Below, piece by piece: positions 41,931-53,521 of a stretch of DNA of 64,000 bases (its first letter is position 1; the number at the start of each line of letters is the position of its first letter). The stretch is from Methanobacterium sp. ERen5 (lineage in GTDB: Archaea > Methanobacteriota > Methanobacteria > Methanobacteriales > Methanobacteriaceae): the NCBI GenBank assembly GCA_024167805.1, contig CP099988.1, positions 1,186,001 to 1,250,000 of the forward strand. The letters run 5' to 3'. The notes under the pieces were generated by a model. The model did not search any database, was not told the origin of the DNA, and worked only from the letters and a program-made list of their open reading frames with translations. The translations under genes were made by a program, and so were the position numbers.

Positions 41931-43820
41931 GTGTTTTTAATTATTTTCACGGTATTTTTTACATGTAGTATCGGTACTGTTTCAGCAGCATCGGGAGATA
42001 CAATTTATGTTGATGGTTCATCAGGGAATGATTTATGGAACGGTGAATCGGAAACATATCAATCGGGGATAACTGGACCGAAATGTTCTATAAAAAATGC
42101 TACAAGAAGTGTAAACAAGAATGGAACGGTCATTATTGCTGATGGGGAGTACCTTGACAATAATAATACTCATATCATTATTAATAAAAACATGATGATT
42201 AAGGGGCAAAGTAAAGAGGGTACTATTATAAATGGATGCTATGATTGGATATTCCATATCGATCCAGGGGTAACTGTCAATATAAAGAGCCTAACATTAA
42301 AAATGGGAGTCTCCAGTTATAATGGTGGTGCTATAAACAATACTGGAACTTTAACAATATCCGACATGGTTTTTCAACGTAATACTGCCATCAGAGATGG
42401 TGGTGCTATTTATAATATCGGTATTTTGACGATAACAAACTGTGCTTTCACAGAAAATAAAGCAGATAATTTTGGTGATGTTATTGCAAATTTAGGTGGG
42501 GCCATATGCAATAAAGGTACAACAACAATAACAAACTGTACATTTGATAGGAACTCGGCTTCTAGTTATGGTGGTGCTATTTACAATATTGGTAATTTAA
42601 CTACAACAAACTGCACATTCAAAAGTAACATAGCATATATTGGTGGAGCAGTATACAATAGTGATATTTTGACTGTAAAAGGTAGTGATTTTTTAAATAA
42701 CAGAATAACTGCTGTTGCTGAATATGGTGGTGCAATTTTCAATATAGGTAATTTGACTCTTAATTTCTCCAGGATTGTAGGAAATTCTCAAATCGATGTA
42801 TACACTCGTAGTCGTTCATGTAATGTCGACTACAATTGGTGGGGTACTAATTTTGAAGGTACGGATCCAACCAGTGCAGGAAAGATGTCAGGGTTTACAG
42901 TTTCTAAGTGGATAATTTTAACTATCACAGCAAATCCTAACACTATTTATAAAGGCAAGTTATCAAACATTATTGTAGATCTTTTACATGATCAAAATGG
43001 TGTTTATCATAATCCCATAGATGACCATGTTCCGGATGGATTAATTAAGTTTAATACATCGTTAGGGGAATTAATTAGTCCGTTGTATACACTTAATGGT
43101 GTTGCAAAATCTACTTTAAGTTCTGGAATTATTAGTGGTGTTGCTGATGTTTGGTCTGCGGTTGATAGCCAGGTTGTTCATGTTTCCATTAATTTTGACA
43201 ATATTAAACCTACAGTCAGAACAACTGACCCTTCAAACTCAGTAAATACACTTCCAAACAAAATGATAAAAATAACCTTTAGTGAATATATTAAAAAAGG
43301 GAACGATTGGATTGAACTCAAAAACAGTAGAGGAACCTTAATACCAATAACAAAAACTATTAATGGTAATATTTTAACTATAAGTCACAAGTATCCATTA
43401 AAAAATGATAAATATATCTTAATCTTACATACGGGCTCTGTAACTGATTTTTACAACAACCAACTTGCAATTTATACCTCTCATTTCTCTGTAGATACAA
43501 TACTTCCAAAAATAATCTCAACCACGCCCACCAATCTAAAAACCAACGTTTCTAAAAAAACAACATTGGCCGTTAAATTCAGTGAAAATATCAAAAACAG
43601 TACTTATTTCAACAAAATAACTATCAAAAACTTAAAGACCAATAAATATGTAAATATAACCAAATCAATCAGTGGAAACACAGTATACATCAAAACCGAC
43701 ACTACAAGAATTGCTTACACATGGTACCAAGTAACAATACCTAAATCCGCAACGAAAGACTATGCAGGCAACAACTTAGCATCTACTTACACTTTCAAAT
43801 TCAAAACAGGAAAATTATAA
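41931..43820 (+). CDS. Adhesin-like surface protein with beta-helix repeats and Ig-like domains
   Basis: 629 residues from a GTG at 41931. The open frame continues upstream to a non-standard ATA at 41862 that is placed correctly behind GGGGGTG, so the true start is unsettled. The signal peptide is FLIIFTVFFTCSIGTVSA-type, cleaved before ASGDTIYVDG. Residues 25-290 form a right-handed beta-helix with repeated GGAIYNIGxLTITNC units, like Pmp/adhesin repeats. Two C-terminal Big_5/SbsA-type domains follow (PTVRTTDPSNS and PKIISTTPTNLKTNV). Such proteins are abundant on Methanobacteriales cells and may bind pseudomurein or other organisms. There is no transmembrane anchor at the end. Confidence 0.75.
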   Translation: MFLIIFTVFFTCSIGTVSAASGDTIYVDGSSGNDLWNGESETYQSGITGPKCSIKNATRSVNKNGTVIIADGEYLDNNNTHIIINKNMMIKGQSKEGTIINGCYDWIFHIDPGVTVNIKSLTLKMGVSSYNGGAINNTGTLTISDMVFQRNTAIRDGGAIYNIGILTITNCAFTENKADNFGDVIANLGGAICNKGTTTITNCTFDRNSASSYGGAIYNIGNLTTTNCTFKSNIAYIGGAVYNSDILTVKGSDFLNNRITAVAEYGGAIFNIGNLTLNFSRIVGNSQIDVYTRSRSCNVDYNWWGTNFEGTDPTSAGKMSGFTVSKWIILTITANPNTIYKGKLSNIIVDLLHDQNGVYHNPIDDHVPDGLIKFNTSLGELISPLYTLNGVAKSTLSSGIISGVADVWSAVDSQVVHVSINFDNIKPTVRTTDPSNSVNTLPNKMIKITFSEYIKKGNDWIELKNSRGTLIPITKTINGNILTISHKYPLKNDKYILILHTGSVTDFYNNQLAIYTSHFSVDTILPKIISTTPTNLKTNVSKKTTLAVKFSENIKNSTYFNKITIKNLKTNKYVNITKSISGNTVYIKTDTTRIAYTWYQVTIPKSATKDYAGNNLASTYTFKFKTGKL

Positions 43821-43932
43821 AAATTTTAACTTTTTTTCATATTTTTTTATCTAAGGAATCTTAAGAACTTCTTTATTTTATTACTATAATTTAACTGAGA
43901 GTATTGATTAATATTTAAAAATAAACATAATA

Positions 43933-44261
43933 ATGAAAGAAAACATTAACAATAATTTTACAGAGTCTTTTGATGGTGAACAAACAATGATGGATGTTAT
44001 AACGTATCGAAATTGGAGTTTTCTTCAAATCATTTTTAAAGTGGGTTCAGAGGAAGTTAACTATGTATTGGATAATAAATTGATTGAAAAAAATTAGAAG
44101 ACTCAAAAAAATTGAATAAACGTGTAAAAATATCGGATATGTTTCCAAACATCTATAAAAATATTAAAGAAATATGTAAGAATAATGAAGACTTAGAGGA
44201 AGTTGAAATCTATTTTTATAGTGACATAGAAAGATTACTCCAACCAGTTAGCTACATTTGA
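43933..44261 (+). CDS. Hypothetical 109-residue protein, frameshifted
   Basis: From the ATG at 43933 the frame reads MKENINNNFTESFDGEQTM and on to LDNKLIEK, then meets a run of seven A (44087-44093). One more A continues it as KLEDSKKLNKRVKISDMF and on to IERLLQPVSYI, stopping at 44261. The product is acidic, soluble and helical in its second half. I do not recognise a family. It lies at the left edge of the defence island, convergent with the DUF262 gene. Confidence 0.5.
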
Positions 44262-44301
44262 AAAAATAAACGATAAATAAATCAGTCACTTGATCTAAAT
44301 T

Positions 44302-46037
44302 TTAGAATCTAAGAATTGATTCATATTTGTTCTTCATTAATTCTTTTCTTTTTAATATAAACTCTTCAAAGTTGTCAAAACTTAAATCAATATCTGGAAT
44401 AAAGTTTCTTTCCATGAAAACTTTTCTTTGGCTTTCTTCGGGATAAGTATTTTCAATCCATGTATCAAATTCTGTATTAGATTTCTCTTCGTTTATAGGA
44501 CCTTCCAATAATTGGAGATTTGAAATCAAGTTGAAATGTTCTAAGTAAAATTCATCATTATATATTCCTCTTTTAATCAATTTGGATCTGGTAAATAGGC
44601 TTTTTGGGAAGATATGATCAAGATGGAACTTGTTTTTAAAATCTAGAGTAGGATAAATTAAAGCCAATGTGGGAAATGCATATGATCCTCCATATCTGTG
44701 ACAAAACAGATTATCAATTTCATCTGGATCAAAAATTAGAGATTTATTTGACCCTTTCAGTTTTTTTATAATATCTTTAAATGGAAAATCTTTGTTATTA
44801 TCTTGGATAACTTCTCTCATAGACCTTAGTACAGAATCAGCTTGACCACCAAAGGTATGTTTTAAAAGGCAAATATCTAACCATTTATTTATCTTTTTGC
44901 GGTCTTCCATATATTTAGGTGAGTCTAAAAATTTGTTTGGCAAATCTTTTTGAATTAGATAATATGCTACTGGGATAACTGAATTGTTTGCAGCAAGGGT
45001 AATCCTGTTGAAACCATAGTTTGAAAATAATTCTACTGCCATTTTCAGTGCAGAGGAAATATTATCCCAATTTTCTTCAATTTGGAGCATATTCTCTTTT
45101 TTAAAATTATCTACTTTAAATGCAATGTTCGTGATGTCTGTGAGTACTAAACAGGATTTTAATAAGAAATCCTTATTGAAATTAAATCCCTGGCCTACAT
45201 GATTAATGTCATCTAATAAATCCATTATCTCTTCTCGAGCATCTTTCTCTTTCCATTGTGTTGCTGCTATGGAAAGTAGAAGGTCAGAATAGTTAAGAGG
45301 TGTTCCTCCACTATTAACACGGATAAAGATATTTAACACTTTATCAAGTTCAGTTCCTTTTTCTAAATAATAATTGATTATATTATTATTTTTAATTGTA
45401 CTGAATAATTTGAATAAAGTTTCATTAGCAAAGTTAGCTTTCTCATCTTCTTTTTGCATTAGCTGGTTTTCAATTAGATATTTATTGGGCTCATGAATTT
45501 TCTCAAAATTTAATATTTCACCTACTCTGAACCAGTAATGATCATCATCGTTTCTTTGAGCTTCTTTGCTTGTTAAAAACCTAAAGTCGTATTCCATGTC
45601 CATTTTTTTGACTTATTTAAGAGGTTAAGATATAATTTTCTTTTAGGAAATGCTGCGTTGTTATTCCAATATTTCCTTGGGAGTTTGTAAGCATATGTGC
45701 CTTTTAATCCTATATATAATGAGGTTAAACGTTGCTGACCATCTAATATTGCTGTGATATCATCTTCTCCACTAATATCTGCTTTTTTGATTCTTTTATT
45801 ATCACGTTCATGATAATCAACTATAAAATCATAAAACTGGAAATCTTTACTTCGAATTTTTTCCACATTCCAAAATAAAAAAGATCCAATAGGGTAGTCA
45901 CGCATTAAAGAATCAAATAACCGCTCTATTTGGGACGTATCCCAAACTAAATCTCTTTGAATTGCAGGTAATAAATATTTTCTTTTTCTAATATTTTCTA
46001 CAGCTTCTTGGATGGTTATTGGTGCTTGAAAAGTAAT
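44302..46037 (-). CDS. DUF262/DUF1524 protein (GmrSD-like restriction enzyme family), frameshifted
   Basis: Two frames join through a run of seven T at 45603-45609 (plus strand, one base short) to give about 578 residues. The N-terminal DUF262 part has LLPAIQRDLVWDTSQIERLFDSLMRDYPIG and the signature DGQQRLTSLYIGLKG, a ParB/Srx-type nucleotide-binding fold. The C-terminal part has HLDHIFPKSLF, the His-Asp-His of the DUF1524 His-Me nuclease. GmrSD-type proteins cut modified phage DNA using NTP. No ATG fits the start: the frame opens after a stop at 46038, with an ATT codon behind GGGGGATC. Confidence 0.82.
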
Positions 46038-46177
46038 TTAAAGATCCCCCATTAATATTTATTGGTAACAAAGATTCAATATAATTTATTATACATGTCC
46101 ATCTAATAAATTATTGCTTAGTAATTAATATAAGGACTAATTAAATGGCCCTGCAGGAGAAGGCATCTGGCGAAATT

Positions 46178-46198
46178 TTTAGTATTAGTAATACTAAA
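46178..46198. promoter_or_regulatory. 21-bp perfect palindrome, candidate operator
   Basis: TTTAGTATTA and TAATACTAAA flank a single G. It lies between the AlbA_2 gene (ends 46208) and the DUF262 gene (starts near 46037), both on the minus strand. It could be an operator for the DUF262 gene or a stem ending the upstream transcript. Confidence 0.55.
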
Positions 46199-46207
46199 TG
46201 TTGATGT

Positions 46208-47107
46208 TCATGATCTATTATCTATTTCATTAATTGCTGCTTCTAAACATTGGTTTAATTGCTCATTTGAAAGCCTAGGAACTCTAGATCTCCATTTATT
46301 CATATAATCCTTTTCTGTGATTATTTTTCCAAGTTCTGCATCCATGATTATGAGATCCGTAATATTTTCTTTTAACTCCGTTAAAATTGGATCTTCTATG
46401 TTAAAATGATTTAATAATGCTAAAATTCTTTTTTCATTGTGGGATTCGAAAATATGAAGATCTTCAATATAATTATCCATTTTATTAACAGTACCTAAAA
46501 TTTCATCAGACATATAACTATATTCTTCTAAAAGTTCTAACTGTGGTAGAATATCCTCAATATTGCTAGATGCATCTTCAATATCTCTTGATACATTAAA
46601 TAAATTATTTTCAATATCTTCCGCAGCTTGTTTAAACCTAGTTATAAATTTATCACTTTCTAGATCAATAAATATTTTAAGCATTTCATTCGGCGTAATA
46701 GCTTTATTATGGCCATCATCTCGAATTTTATAGATGCCTTTCTTTGTGCAATAAGGTTTGTTGATTCCACTGGGAATTTCTACTCTATAAAATGGTTTTT
46801 CATTAGTATTTTCTTTAATTATCTCTATTTGGATAGGGGGCACACAGTTTAAAGCCTTATTTTTAATCTGATTTCTATTAAAATCACTACATCTACAGCC
46901 AACAATAACTGCTTTTTGTCTACCATCAACATCTTCTACTTCATCAACACCTAAAAGGACAGAACCACCATTTTTAGAATTTGCAAATGCAACAATATCT
47001 TCTATTTCCAATGAACCCACGTTACGCTTCCAATCAACATCATAACCTTCCTCACGATTTAAGAGTAATTCCACTTTATCAGACAGTGATTCATATTCCA
47101 TTTTCAT
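46208..47107 (-). CDS. AlbA_2 (Schlafen-type) domain protein with coiled-coil tail
   Basis: About 299 residues from the ATG at 47107, placed behind GGGGGCC; the open frame extends to 47140. Residues 10-140 are a Schlafen AlbA_2 domain: GYDVDWKRNVGSLEIEDIVAFANSKNGGSVLLGVDE, then PFYRVEIPSGINKPYCTKKGIYKIRDDGH. The C-terminal 150 residues are helical with heptad-like leucines (EDILPQLELLEEYSYMSDEILGTVNKM) and carry no ATPase or helicase domain. AlbA_2 proteins are often found in phage defence or regulation. It is divergent from hsdM with a shared 150-base promoter region. Confidence 0.75.
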   Translation of the reverse strand: MKMEYESLSDKVELLLNREEGYDVDWKRNVGSLEIEDIVAFANSKNGGSVLLGVDEVEDVDGRQKAVIVGCRCSDFNRNQIKNKALNCVPPIQIEIIKENTNEKPFYRVEIPSGINKPYCTKKGIYKIRDDGHNKAITPNEMLKIFIDLESDKFITRFKQAAEDIENNLFNVSRDIEDASSNIEDILPQLELLEEYSYMSDEILGTVNKMDNYIEDLHIFESHNEKRILALLNHFNIEDPILTELKENITDLIIMDAELGKIITEKDYMNKWRSRVPRLSNEQLNQCLEAAINEIDNRS

Positions 47108-47261
47108 TTGGTTGGCCCCCTTAATTCTAAAATCGAACATTATCAGTCAGTTAAAAAAATTTCTTTTATTTGACATATATCCATATAGTAAATTATAAGA
47201 TAAATGCTACGAAACTCAAATTTAGATGGATTTATAAATCAGCGTTAGATTGGGGGATAAC

Positions 47262-49280
47262 ATGGGTAACTTTCAAGAAAAAGTAACATTCATATGGGAT
47301 TTAGCAGATTTACTAAGGGGAACATACAAAAGAAACGAATATCAAAAGGTCATACTTCCCTTTACTATATTAAAAAGATTTGATAGTGTACTAAATTATT
47401 CAAAACAGGATATAATCAATGCATATAATATTTACAAGGATAAATTTGAGAATCTTGAGCATCTTCTCACTCAAGCAGCTAAAGATAAAAATGGGAATGA
47501 ATTAGGATTCTATAACTATTCAGAATTCGATTTTCCAGGCCTTTTGGAAGACCCAGAACAAATCGAAGAAAATTTAATGCATTATTTGGACTGTTTCAGT
47601 TCCAATGTTCAAGATATCTTTGAAAATTTTCATATTAAAGATCATATTGCTCGTTTATCAAAAGCGGATTTACTATACCTTCTCATAAAAAAATTCTCAG
47701 AATCCAAAATTGACCTCCATCCTGATAAAGTATCCAACCATGAAATGGGAACTATTTTTGAAGAATTAATACGGAAATTTTCAGAACAATCAAATGAAGA
47801 AGCAGGAGAACACTTCACACCACGTGATGTCGTTGAACTAATGACAAAACTAATGTTCGTAGAAAATGGATTAACACTAAAGGAAAATGGCTTAATAAGA
47901 CTAATCTACGACCCGGCATGTGGAACAGGCGGAATGTTAACCAGCTGCCAGGAATATATTAAAGAAATAAACAACTCCATCGACGTGGTTTTATACGGCC
48001 AGGAAATAAACCAGGAAATATACGCCATATGCAAGGCAGATATGCTGATCAAGGGAGAAAACTCAGAAAACATCAAAGGACCCTCAAGCACTCTCTCAGA
48101 TGATCAATTACCACACGAAAAATTCCATTACATGATCTCCAACCCACCATACGGAAGAAAATGGGAACAAGACAAAGAATTAGTTCTAAAAGAAGCTGAA
48201 AAAGGTTTTAATGGCCGATTTGGTGCAGGAACACCAAGAATAAACGATGGACAACTACTATTTTTAGAACACATGCTATCCAAAATGAAAACAGATGAAA
48301 AATCAAGAATAGCAGTCATCACAAATGGTTCACCATTATTCACTGGAGATGCAGGATCTGGAGAAAGTAATATACGTAAATGGATAATCGAAGAAGATTA
48401 TCTCGAAGCAATCATAGGACTACCAGAACAATTATTCTACAACACTGGAATCAGAACATATATTTGGATTTTAACTAATAAAAAACCAGAAGAACGTATT
48501 GGTAAAATACAGCTCATCGATGCATCCACAAATTTTAAGAAAATGCGAAAAAGCCTCGGAAATAAGAGAAACTATCTTGAAAAAGAGGATATAGAACATA
48601 TTTTAGATTTATACAAAGCATTTGATTTGAATGATTATAGTAAGATCTTTGATAATGAAGAATTCGGTTACATCAAAGTTGTCGTGGAACGGCCATTACA
48701 GTTGAACTACGAAGTTAACGAAGAGAGACTTGAAAATTTATATTCTGTAAATGTATTCGCCAAGTTATCACAAAGCAAATCCAAAGACCCTACAATCAAA
48801 ATCAAGGAAGAAGAAGCTGGAAAACATAAACAGAGAGAAATTTTAGAAGCACTCAAAAATGTCAAAGGTATCTACACTAACTGGGACAAATTTGAATCAG
48901 AGGTAAATGATGTTTTAGGTAGTTTTAACTTTTCAGCTGCAGTTTTAAAGAATATGATTATGGCTCTATCAAAACATGATGATACCTCGGACTACGTAAC
49001 AGATGGAAAAGGTAAGAAAAAACCAGATGGAAAATTACGGGATACTGAGAAAATTCCTTTAAAAGAAGATATTGAAGAATATTTCAAAAGAGAGGTACTT
49101 AAATATTATTCTGATGCATGGATAGATACAAAAAAGGATAAAGTTGGATATGAAATAAATTTCACTCAACATTTCTACAAATATGAACCACCAAGGCCTC
49201 TTGAAGAAATTGAAGGAGATATTAAGAAAATAACAGCAGAAATTCAAGATTTGATCCAGGAGGATCTTGATGAATCTTAA
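47262..49280 (+). CDS. hsdM: Type I restriction-modification DNA methyltransferase subunit
   Basis: 672 residues from the ATG at 47262 behind GGGGGAT; an in-frame TTG at 47250 precedes the RBS and is rejected. N-terminal HsdM helical domain (FIWDLADLLRGTYKRNEYQKVILPFTILKRFD), then the adenine methylase domain with SAM motif DPACGTGGML (about residue 217) and catalytic NPPYG (about residue 294). The extended C-terminal part (from about residue 480) is helical and Lys/Glu-rich, longer than in EcoKI-type HsdM but common in this subfamily. It methylates adenine in the sequence chosen by HsdS. It overlaps hsdS by 11 bases. Confidence 0.95.
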   Translation: MGNFQEKVTFIWDLADLLRGTYKRNEYQKVILPFTILKRFDSVLNYSKQDIINAYNIYKDKFENLEHLLTQAAKDKNGNELGFYNYSEFDFPGLLEDPEQIEENLMHYLDCFSSNVQDIFENFHIKDHIARLSKADLLYLLIKKFSESKIDLHPDKVSNHEMGTIFEELIRKFSEQSNEEAGEHFTPRDVVELMTKLMFVENGLTLKENGLIRLIYDPACGTGGMLTSCQEYIKEINNSIDVVLYGQEINQEIYAICKADMLIKGENSENIKGPSSTLSDDQLPHEKFHYMISNPPYGRKWEQDKELVLKEAEKGFNGRFGAGTPRINDGQLLFLEHMLSKMKTDEKSRIAVITNGSPLFTGDAGSGESNIRKWIIEEDYLEAIIGLPEQLFYNTGIRTYIWILTNKKPEERIGKIQLIDASTNFKKMRKSLGNKRNYLEKEDIEHILDLYKAFDLNDYSKIFDNEEFGYIKVVVERPLQLNYEVNEERLENLYSVNVFAKLSQSKSKDPTIKIKEEEAGKHKQREILEALKNVKGIYTNWDKFESEVNDVLGSFNFSAAVLKNMIMALSKHDDTSDYVTDGKGKKKPDGKLRDTEKIPLKEDIEEYFKREVLKYYSDAWIDTKKDKVGYEINFTQHFYKYEPPRPLEEIEGDIKKITAEIQDLIQEDLDES

Positions 49281-50579
49281 ACCATATCCGGAATATAAAG
49301 ACTCTGGAGTTGAATGGTATGGTCAAATACCAGAAAATTGGAAATTAACTAAATTGAAACATATCTCTAAAGGTATTTTTGATGGGGATTGGGTTGAATT
49401 TAAAGATCAAGTAGAAAATGGGGATTATAAACTAATACAGTTAAAAAACATTGGTGTTGGTAAATTAATTAAAAAAATAGATAAAGAAGTCACAAATTCA
49501 TTCTATAAAAAAAACAATTGTATGAGAATTGATGATGGAAATTTATTAATTGCCAGAATTCCTGAGCCTATTTTAAGATCTACAGTTTTTTTAGAAAAAT
49601 TTGGAAATTGCATCACTGTTGTTGATGTAAGTATATTAATTCCAAAAAATGAAATTGACTCCTTTTTTCTTTCTTATTTGTTAAATTCGGATGATATGCG
49701 TCAGATGGGAGAAACATTATTAGCAGGCGCTACTCGACAAAGAATCTCTAGATCAAAAATTTCATTATTACCTGTGATAATTCCTCCAAAAATTGAACAA
49801 AAAGAAATCATCAATTTTTTAGACAAAAAAACCTCTGAAATTGATAAAACAATCCAAAAGGACACTAAACTCATAGAACTTCTCAAAGAAAAAAGAGCTG
49901 CTCTAATAAATCATGCTGTGACTAAAGGTCTTGATCCAAATGCAAAGATGAAAGATTCTGGAGTTGAATGGATAGGAGAAATTCCTGAATCTGCAAATAT
50001 AATGCCATTTAGAAGAATATGTAATTTAAATCAAGGTTTACAGTATCCTGAAGATAAAAGATTATCTGAACCTAATGAAACTTCTAAAATTTATATTACA
50101 ATCAAATATATTCACTCAAATAGAGAAATTGCAGAATACATTCCAAATCCACCCCGGAGAGCCGTTTGTAAAAAAAAGATGTTCTTTTAGCCAGAACAGG
50201 AGCTACAGGCGAGGTAATAACTAATGAGGAAGGAGTTTTTCATAATAATTTCTTTAGAATAAATTATAATGATAATATCGAAAGAGATTATTTGGTATAT
50301 TATTTAAAGATGGAAGTAATACGAGAGATTTTATTGTTAAAAGCAGGTATTACAACTATTCCTGATTTAAATCATGACGATTTTTTGGATACGCCAATTA
50401 TAGTTTATCCTAAAAATATACAAAATGAAATAGTTGAATATTTAAATGGAGAAAACTTTAAAATCGACAACACTATCCAAAAAATTGAAACTAAAACTAA
50501 ACTATTGGAAGAATATAAAAAGTCGATTATTCATCATGTTGTTACTGGGAAGGTAAATGTAAGGGGTTTAAATCATTAA
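49270..50579 (+). CDS. hsdS: Type I restriction-modification specificity subunit, frameshifted
   Basis: Reconstructed 436 residues from the ATG at 49270 (AGGAGGATC upstream). Two target-recognition domains each begin with the same block: KDSGVEWYGQIPENW near the start and KDSGVEWIGEIPES after the central conserved helix (LIELLKEKRAALINHAVTKGLDP). The frame breaks at eight A (50170-50177). One more A gives DVLLARTGATGEV and the second half of TRD2, ending with the distal helix KTKLLEEYKKSIIHHVVTGKVNVRG. The two TRDs bind the two halves of the DNA target. The target sequence cannot be predicted. Confidence 0.88.
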
Positions 50580-53470
50580 GTCAGATACATCGGAAAAGGA
50601 TTTCCAAAATGATATACTAGTTCATTTGACCAGTACAGGATATCAAAAGAGGAATACACATGGAAATTATGATAAAATTTCATGTCTTGACTTAGAATTA
50701 ACTTTAAATTTTATCATGACCACGCAGGAAAATGAATGGAAAAAGTGGATTAAGGTTTATGGTAAAAATGCTGAACAGAAGTTTTTTTAGATTAATTTCT
50801 GAGATCGAAAAAAAGGTACTATTCATGTTTTGAGAAATGGGTTTAAGGATGTGGGATGTTATTTTAAATTATTTTATCCAAAACCAAATAATAGTAAAAA
50901 TCCTGACTTATTTAAACACTTTGGACAAAATATTTTCTCAGTTATTGATGAATTAGAATATCAGGAAAAAGAAAATGGTAATCGTATTGATTTAGTCATA
51001 TTTATCAATGGCATACCTATCTTAACTATTGAATTGAAAGATACATTCTCTCAAGGTGTGGAGAATGCAATTAAGCAGTATAGAAATGATCGTGATGGCC
51101 ATGAAAAGATTTTTAAGCGTTGCTTGGTTCATTTTGCTATGAGTGATGAAAAGATCTTTATGGCCACTAAATTGCAAGGAAATGAAACCCGTTTCTTGCC
51201 TTTCAACAAAGGATTAGAAAATCCAATAGTTGAAAATGATTATAAGACAAGTTATCTTTATAATGATATTCTTCAAATTAATAAACTTTCCAAATTAATT
51301 TCTAATTTTATTTTTATTGAAAATAAAGATGGAAAATGCACCCCTATTTTTCCCCGATATCATCAGCTAGATTGTGTAAATCAGTTATTAGCAGATTGTG
51401 CTCCTGGCCAAAATTATTTGATTGAACATAGTGCAGGAAGTGGCAAAACAAAAACCATAGCATGGCTAGCACATGGACTACTAAACAAATTCGACTCTTT
51501 GAATGAAAGAGTTTATGATATGATTATTGTTGTTTCTGACCGAAAGGTCATTGATGGACAGCTACAGAATCAGGTAAAGGATATTGAGAAGGTTAAAGGT
51601 ATTGTTGAGAAAATTGACACAAACTCAAAACAGTTAGGAGAGGCTCTTAAAACCGGCAGTAATATTGTTGTTACAACTATTCACAAATTCCATTATATTT
51701 TAGATGAAGTAAAGGATATGCCCACTAGGAATTATGCAGTCATAATTGATGAAGCACACTCAAGCCAAACAGGAACCATGGCCAGAAACATGAGACAAAG
51801 CCTGAATACCAACAGTCTAGATGAAGCAGAAATGTTGGATTATGTTGATGATGATGTTGGAAAAGAATTATTAAAGGAGATTGAATCATTCAGAAACCTT
51901 AATAATATAAGTTTCTTCGCATTCACGGCTACCCCTAAGCCCAAAACTTTGGAAATGTTTGGAACAATGGATGAATCTGGCCAGTATAGGCCATTTCATG
52001 TATATTCTATGGAACAAGCTATTAAAGAAGGATTTATCTTGGATGTTTTGGAGAATTATTTAACTTATCAAACATATTTCAATTTAGTTAAGACCATAGA
52101 GGATGATCCAGACTTTGAAGAAAAGAAAGCTAAGAGAGTGCTTAGAAAATTTGTAGAAGAGCATCGCCATGCTATCCGAATGAAAACTGAAATTATGATG
52201 GATCATTTCATGAATTCTACTAAAAACAAAATCCGTGGTAAGGCCAGGGCCATGGTGGTAACAAGATCTCGATTACATGCAGTTTTGTATAAACAAGCCT
52301 TTGACAAGTATATCAAAGAAAATGATTATCCTATTAAGACATTGGTGGCCTTCACAGGTGAAGTTGAGCATGATGAAAAAAGGACACCGAAAACTCTCTA
52401 AATAAATTACCCTCAACTAAATCAATTGAAAATGCTTTTGAGGAAGATCCTTACCGGATTCTTATAGTGGCCAATAAGTACCAAACAGGTTTTGATCAAC
52501 CATTATTACATACAATGTATGTTGATAAATCTTTAAACGGAGTTGCTGCAGTACAAACTCTAAGCCGAGTTAATCGCATAGCAAAAAATAAGAATGATAC
52601 ATTAATTCTGGACTTTGCCAATCAAACTGATACAATTAAAAAAGCCTTTGAACCATATTATAAGGCCACGTTCTTAGAAGAAGCAACTGACCCTCATAAA
52701 TTATATGAATTATATGATCAGCTAATATATTTACACATTTTTGATGAAAATGATGTTGATGAGTTTGTTAAAGCCTACCTGGATGGAGAGTCACAAAAAA
52801 ATTACATAATATTCTAAATCCTATTACAAAGGAATTTGAAAAACTATTAAAAGAAAATAAAGAAGATGCAGTTAAATTTAAGAAAACTCTTCGTAGATAT
52901 CAAAATATCTATTCTTTTTTATCACAACTAATGCCTTTCAGTGATGTGAAACTGGAGAAACTTTTCATTTTTAATAAGTTTTTGAATAAGAAACTTCCCA
53001 CAATCAACGATCCATTGCCATTTAACATTAGAGAAGATGTAGATATGGATTCTTATAAAATAGTTGATGGAGGACAGCAGCAATTTGATTTAGTAGGTGA
53101 TGAGGGATTAAAGCCTGCTTCAAATGGGAATACTGGATATCAAGAAGAAGTGAAAGCAAAACTATCTCAGATAATTATTGAACTAAATGAAGCATTTGGT
53201 ACCGACTTCACAGAAGATGATAAAGTATTCCTCGAGGGTGTAAAAAAACATTTGATGAATAATGAAGAATTAACTAATAAAATGGAACATAATTCTAGAG
53301 AAAATGTATTAGCAGTTTTTGATAAATATTTCAAAGATGAAATGTCTGGACTACTTAAAAGTAATATGAACCTGTATAAACGGATTATTGATAATGAAAA
53401 ACTTAGAGAAAAGCTTAAAACAGATTTATTTGATCTTTTATATTCTGATTTTGATAATAGTAACAAATGA
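50575..53470 (+). CDS. hsdR: Type I restriction endonuclease subunit, several frameshifts
   Basis: The reading frames add up to about 965 residues: SDTSEKDFQNDILVHLTSTGY (N-terminal), IDLVIFINGIPILTIELKD (PD-(D/E)XK nuclease core), the Walker A HSAGSGKTKT, DEAHSSQTG, FFAFTATPKPKTLEMFG, and TGFDQPLLHTMYVDKSLNGVAAVQTLSRVNR (helicase motifs V and VI). Breaks lie at T7 50782-50788, A7 50808-50814 (these two compensate), A4 52390-52393 and A7 52795-52801. No ATG precedes the conserved N-terminus; ATT at 50575, behind AAGGGG and overlapping the hsdS stop, is the only in-frame candidate besides ATC. It is either an intact gene with sequencing errors or an inactivated nuclease. Confidence 0.85.
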
Positions 53471-53521
53471 TCTTCAACATGTTAAATAATAGAATTATCT
53501 AAGTTAATAAAGGTAGATAAA

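Noticed and set aside
50580..53470. hsdR as a true pseudogene
   Set aside because: All breaks lie in homopolymer runs and two compensate within 30 bases; the same pattern hits essential genes, so sequencing error is more likely.
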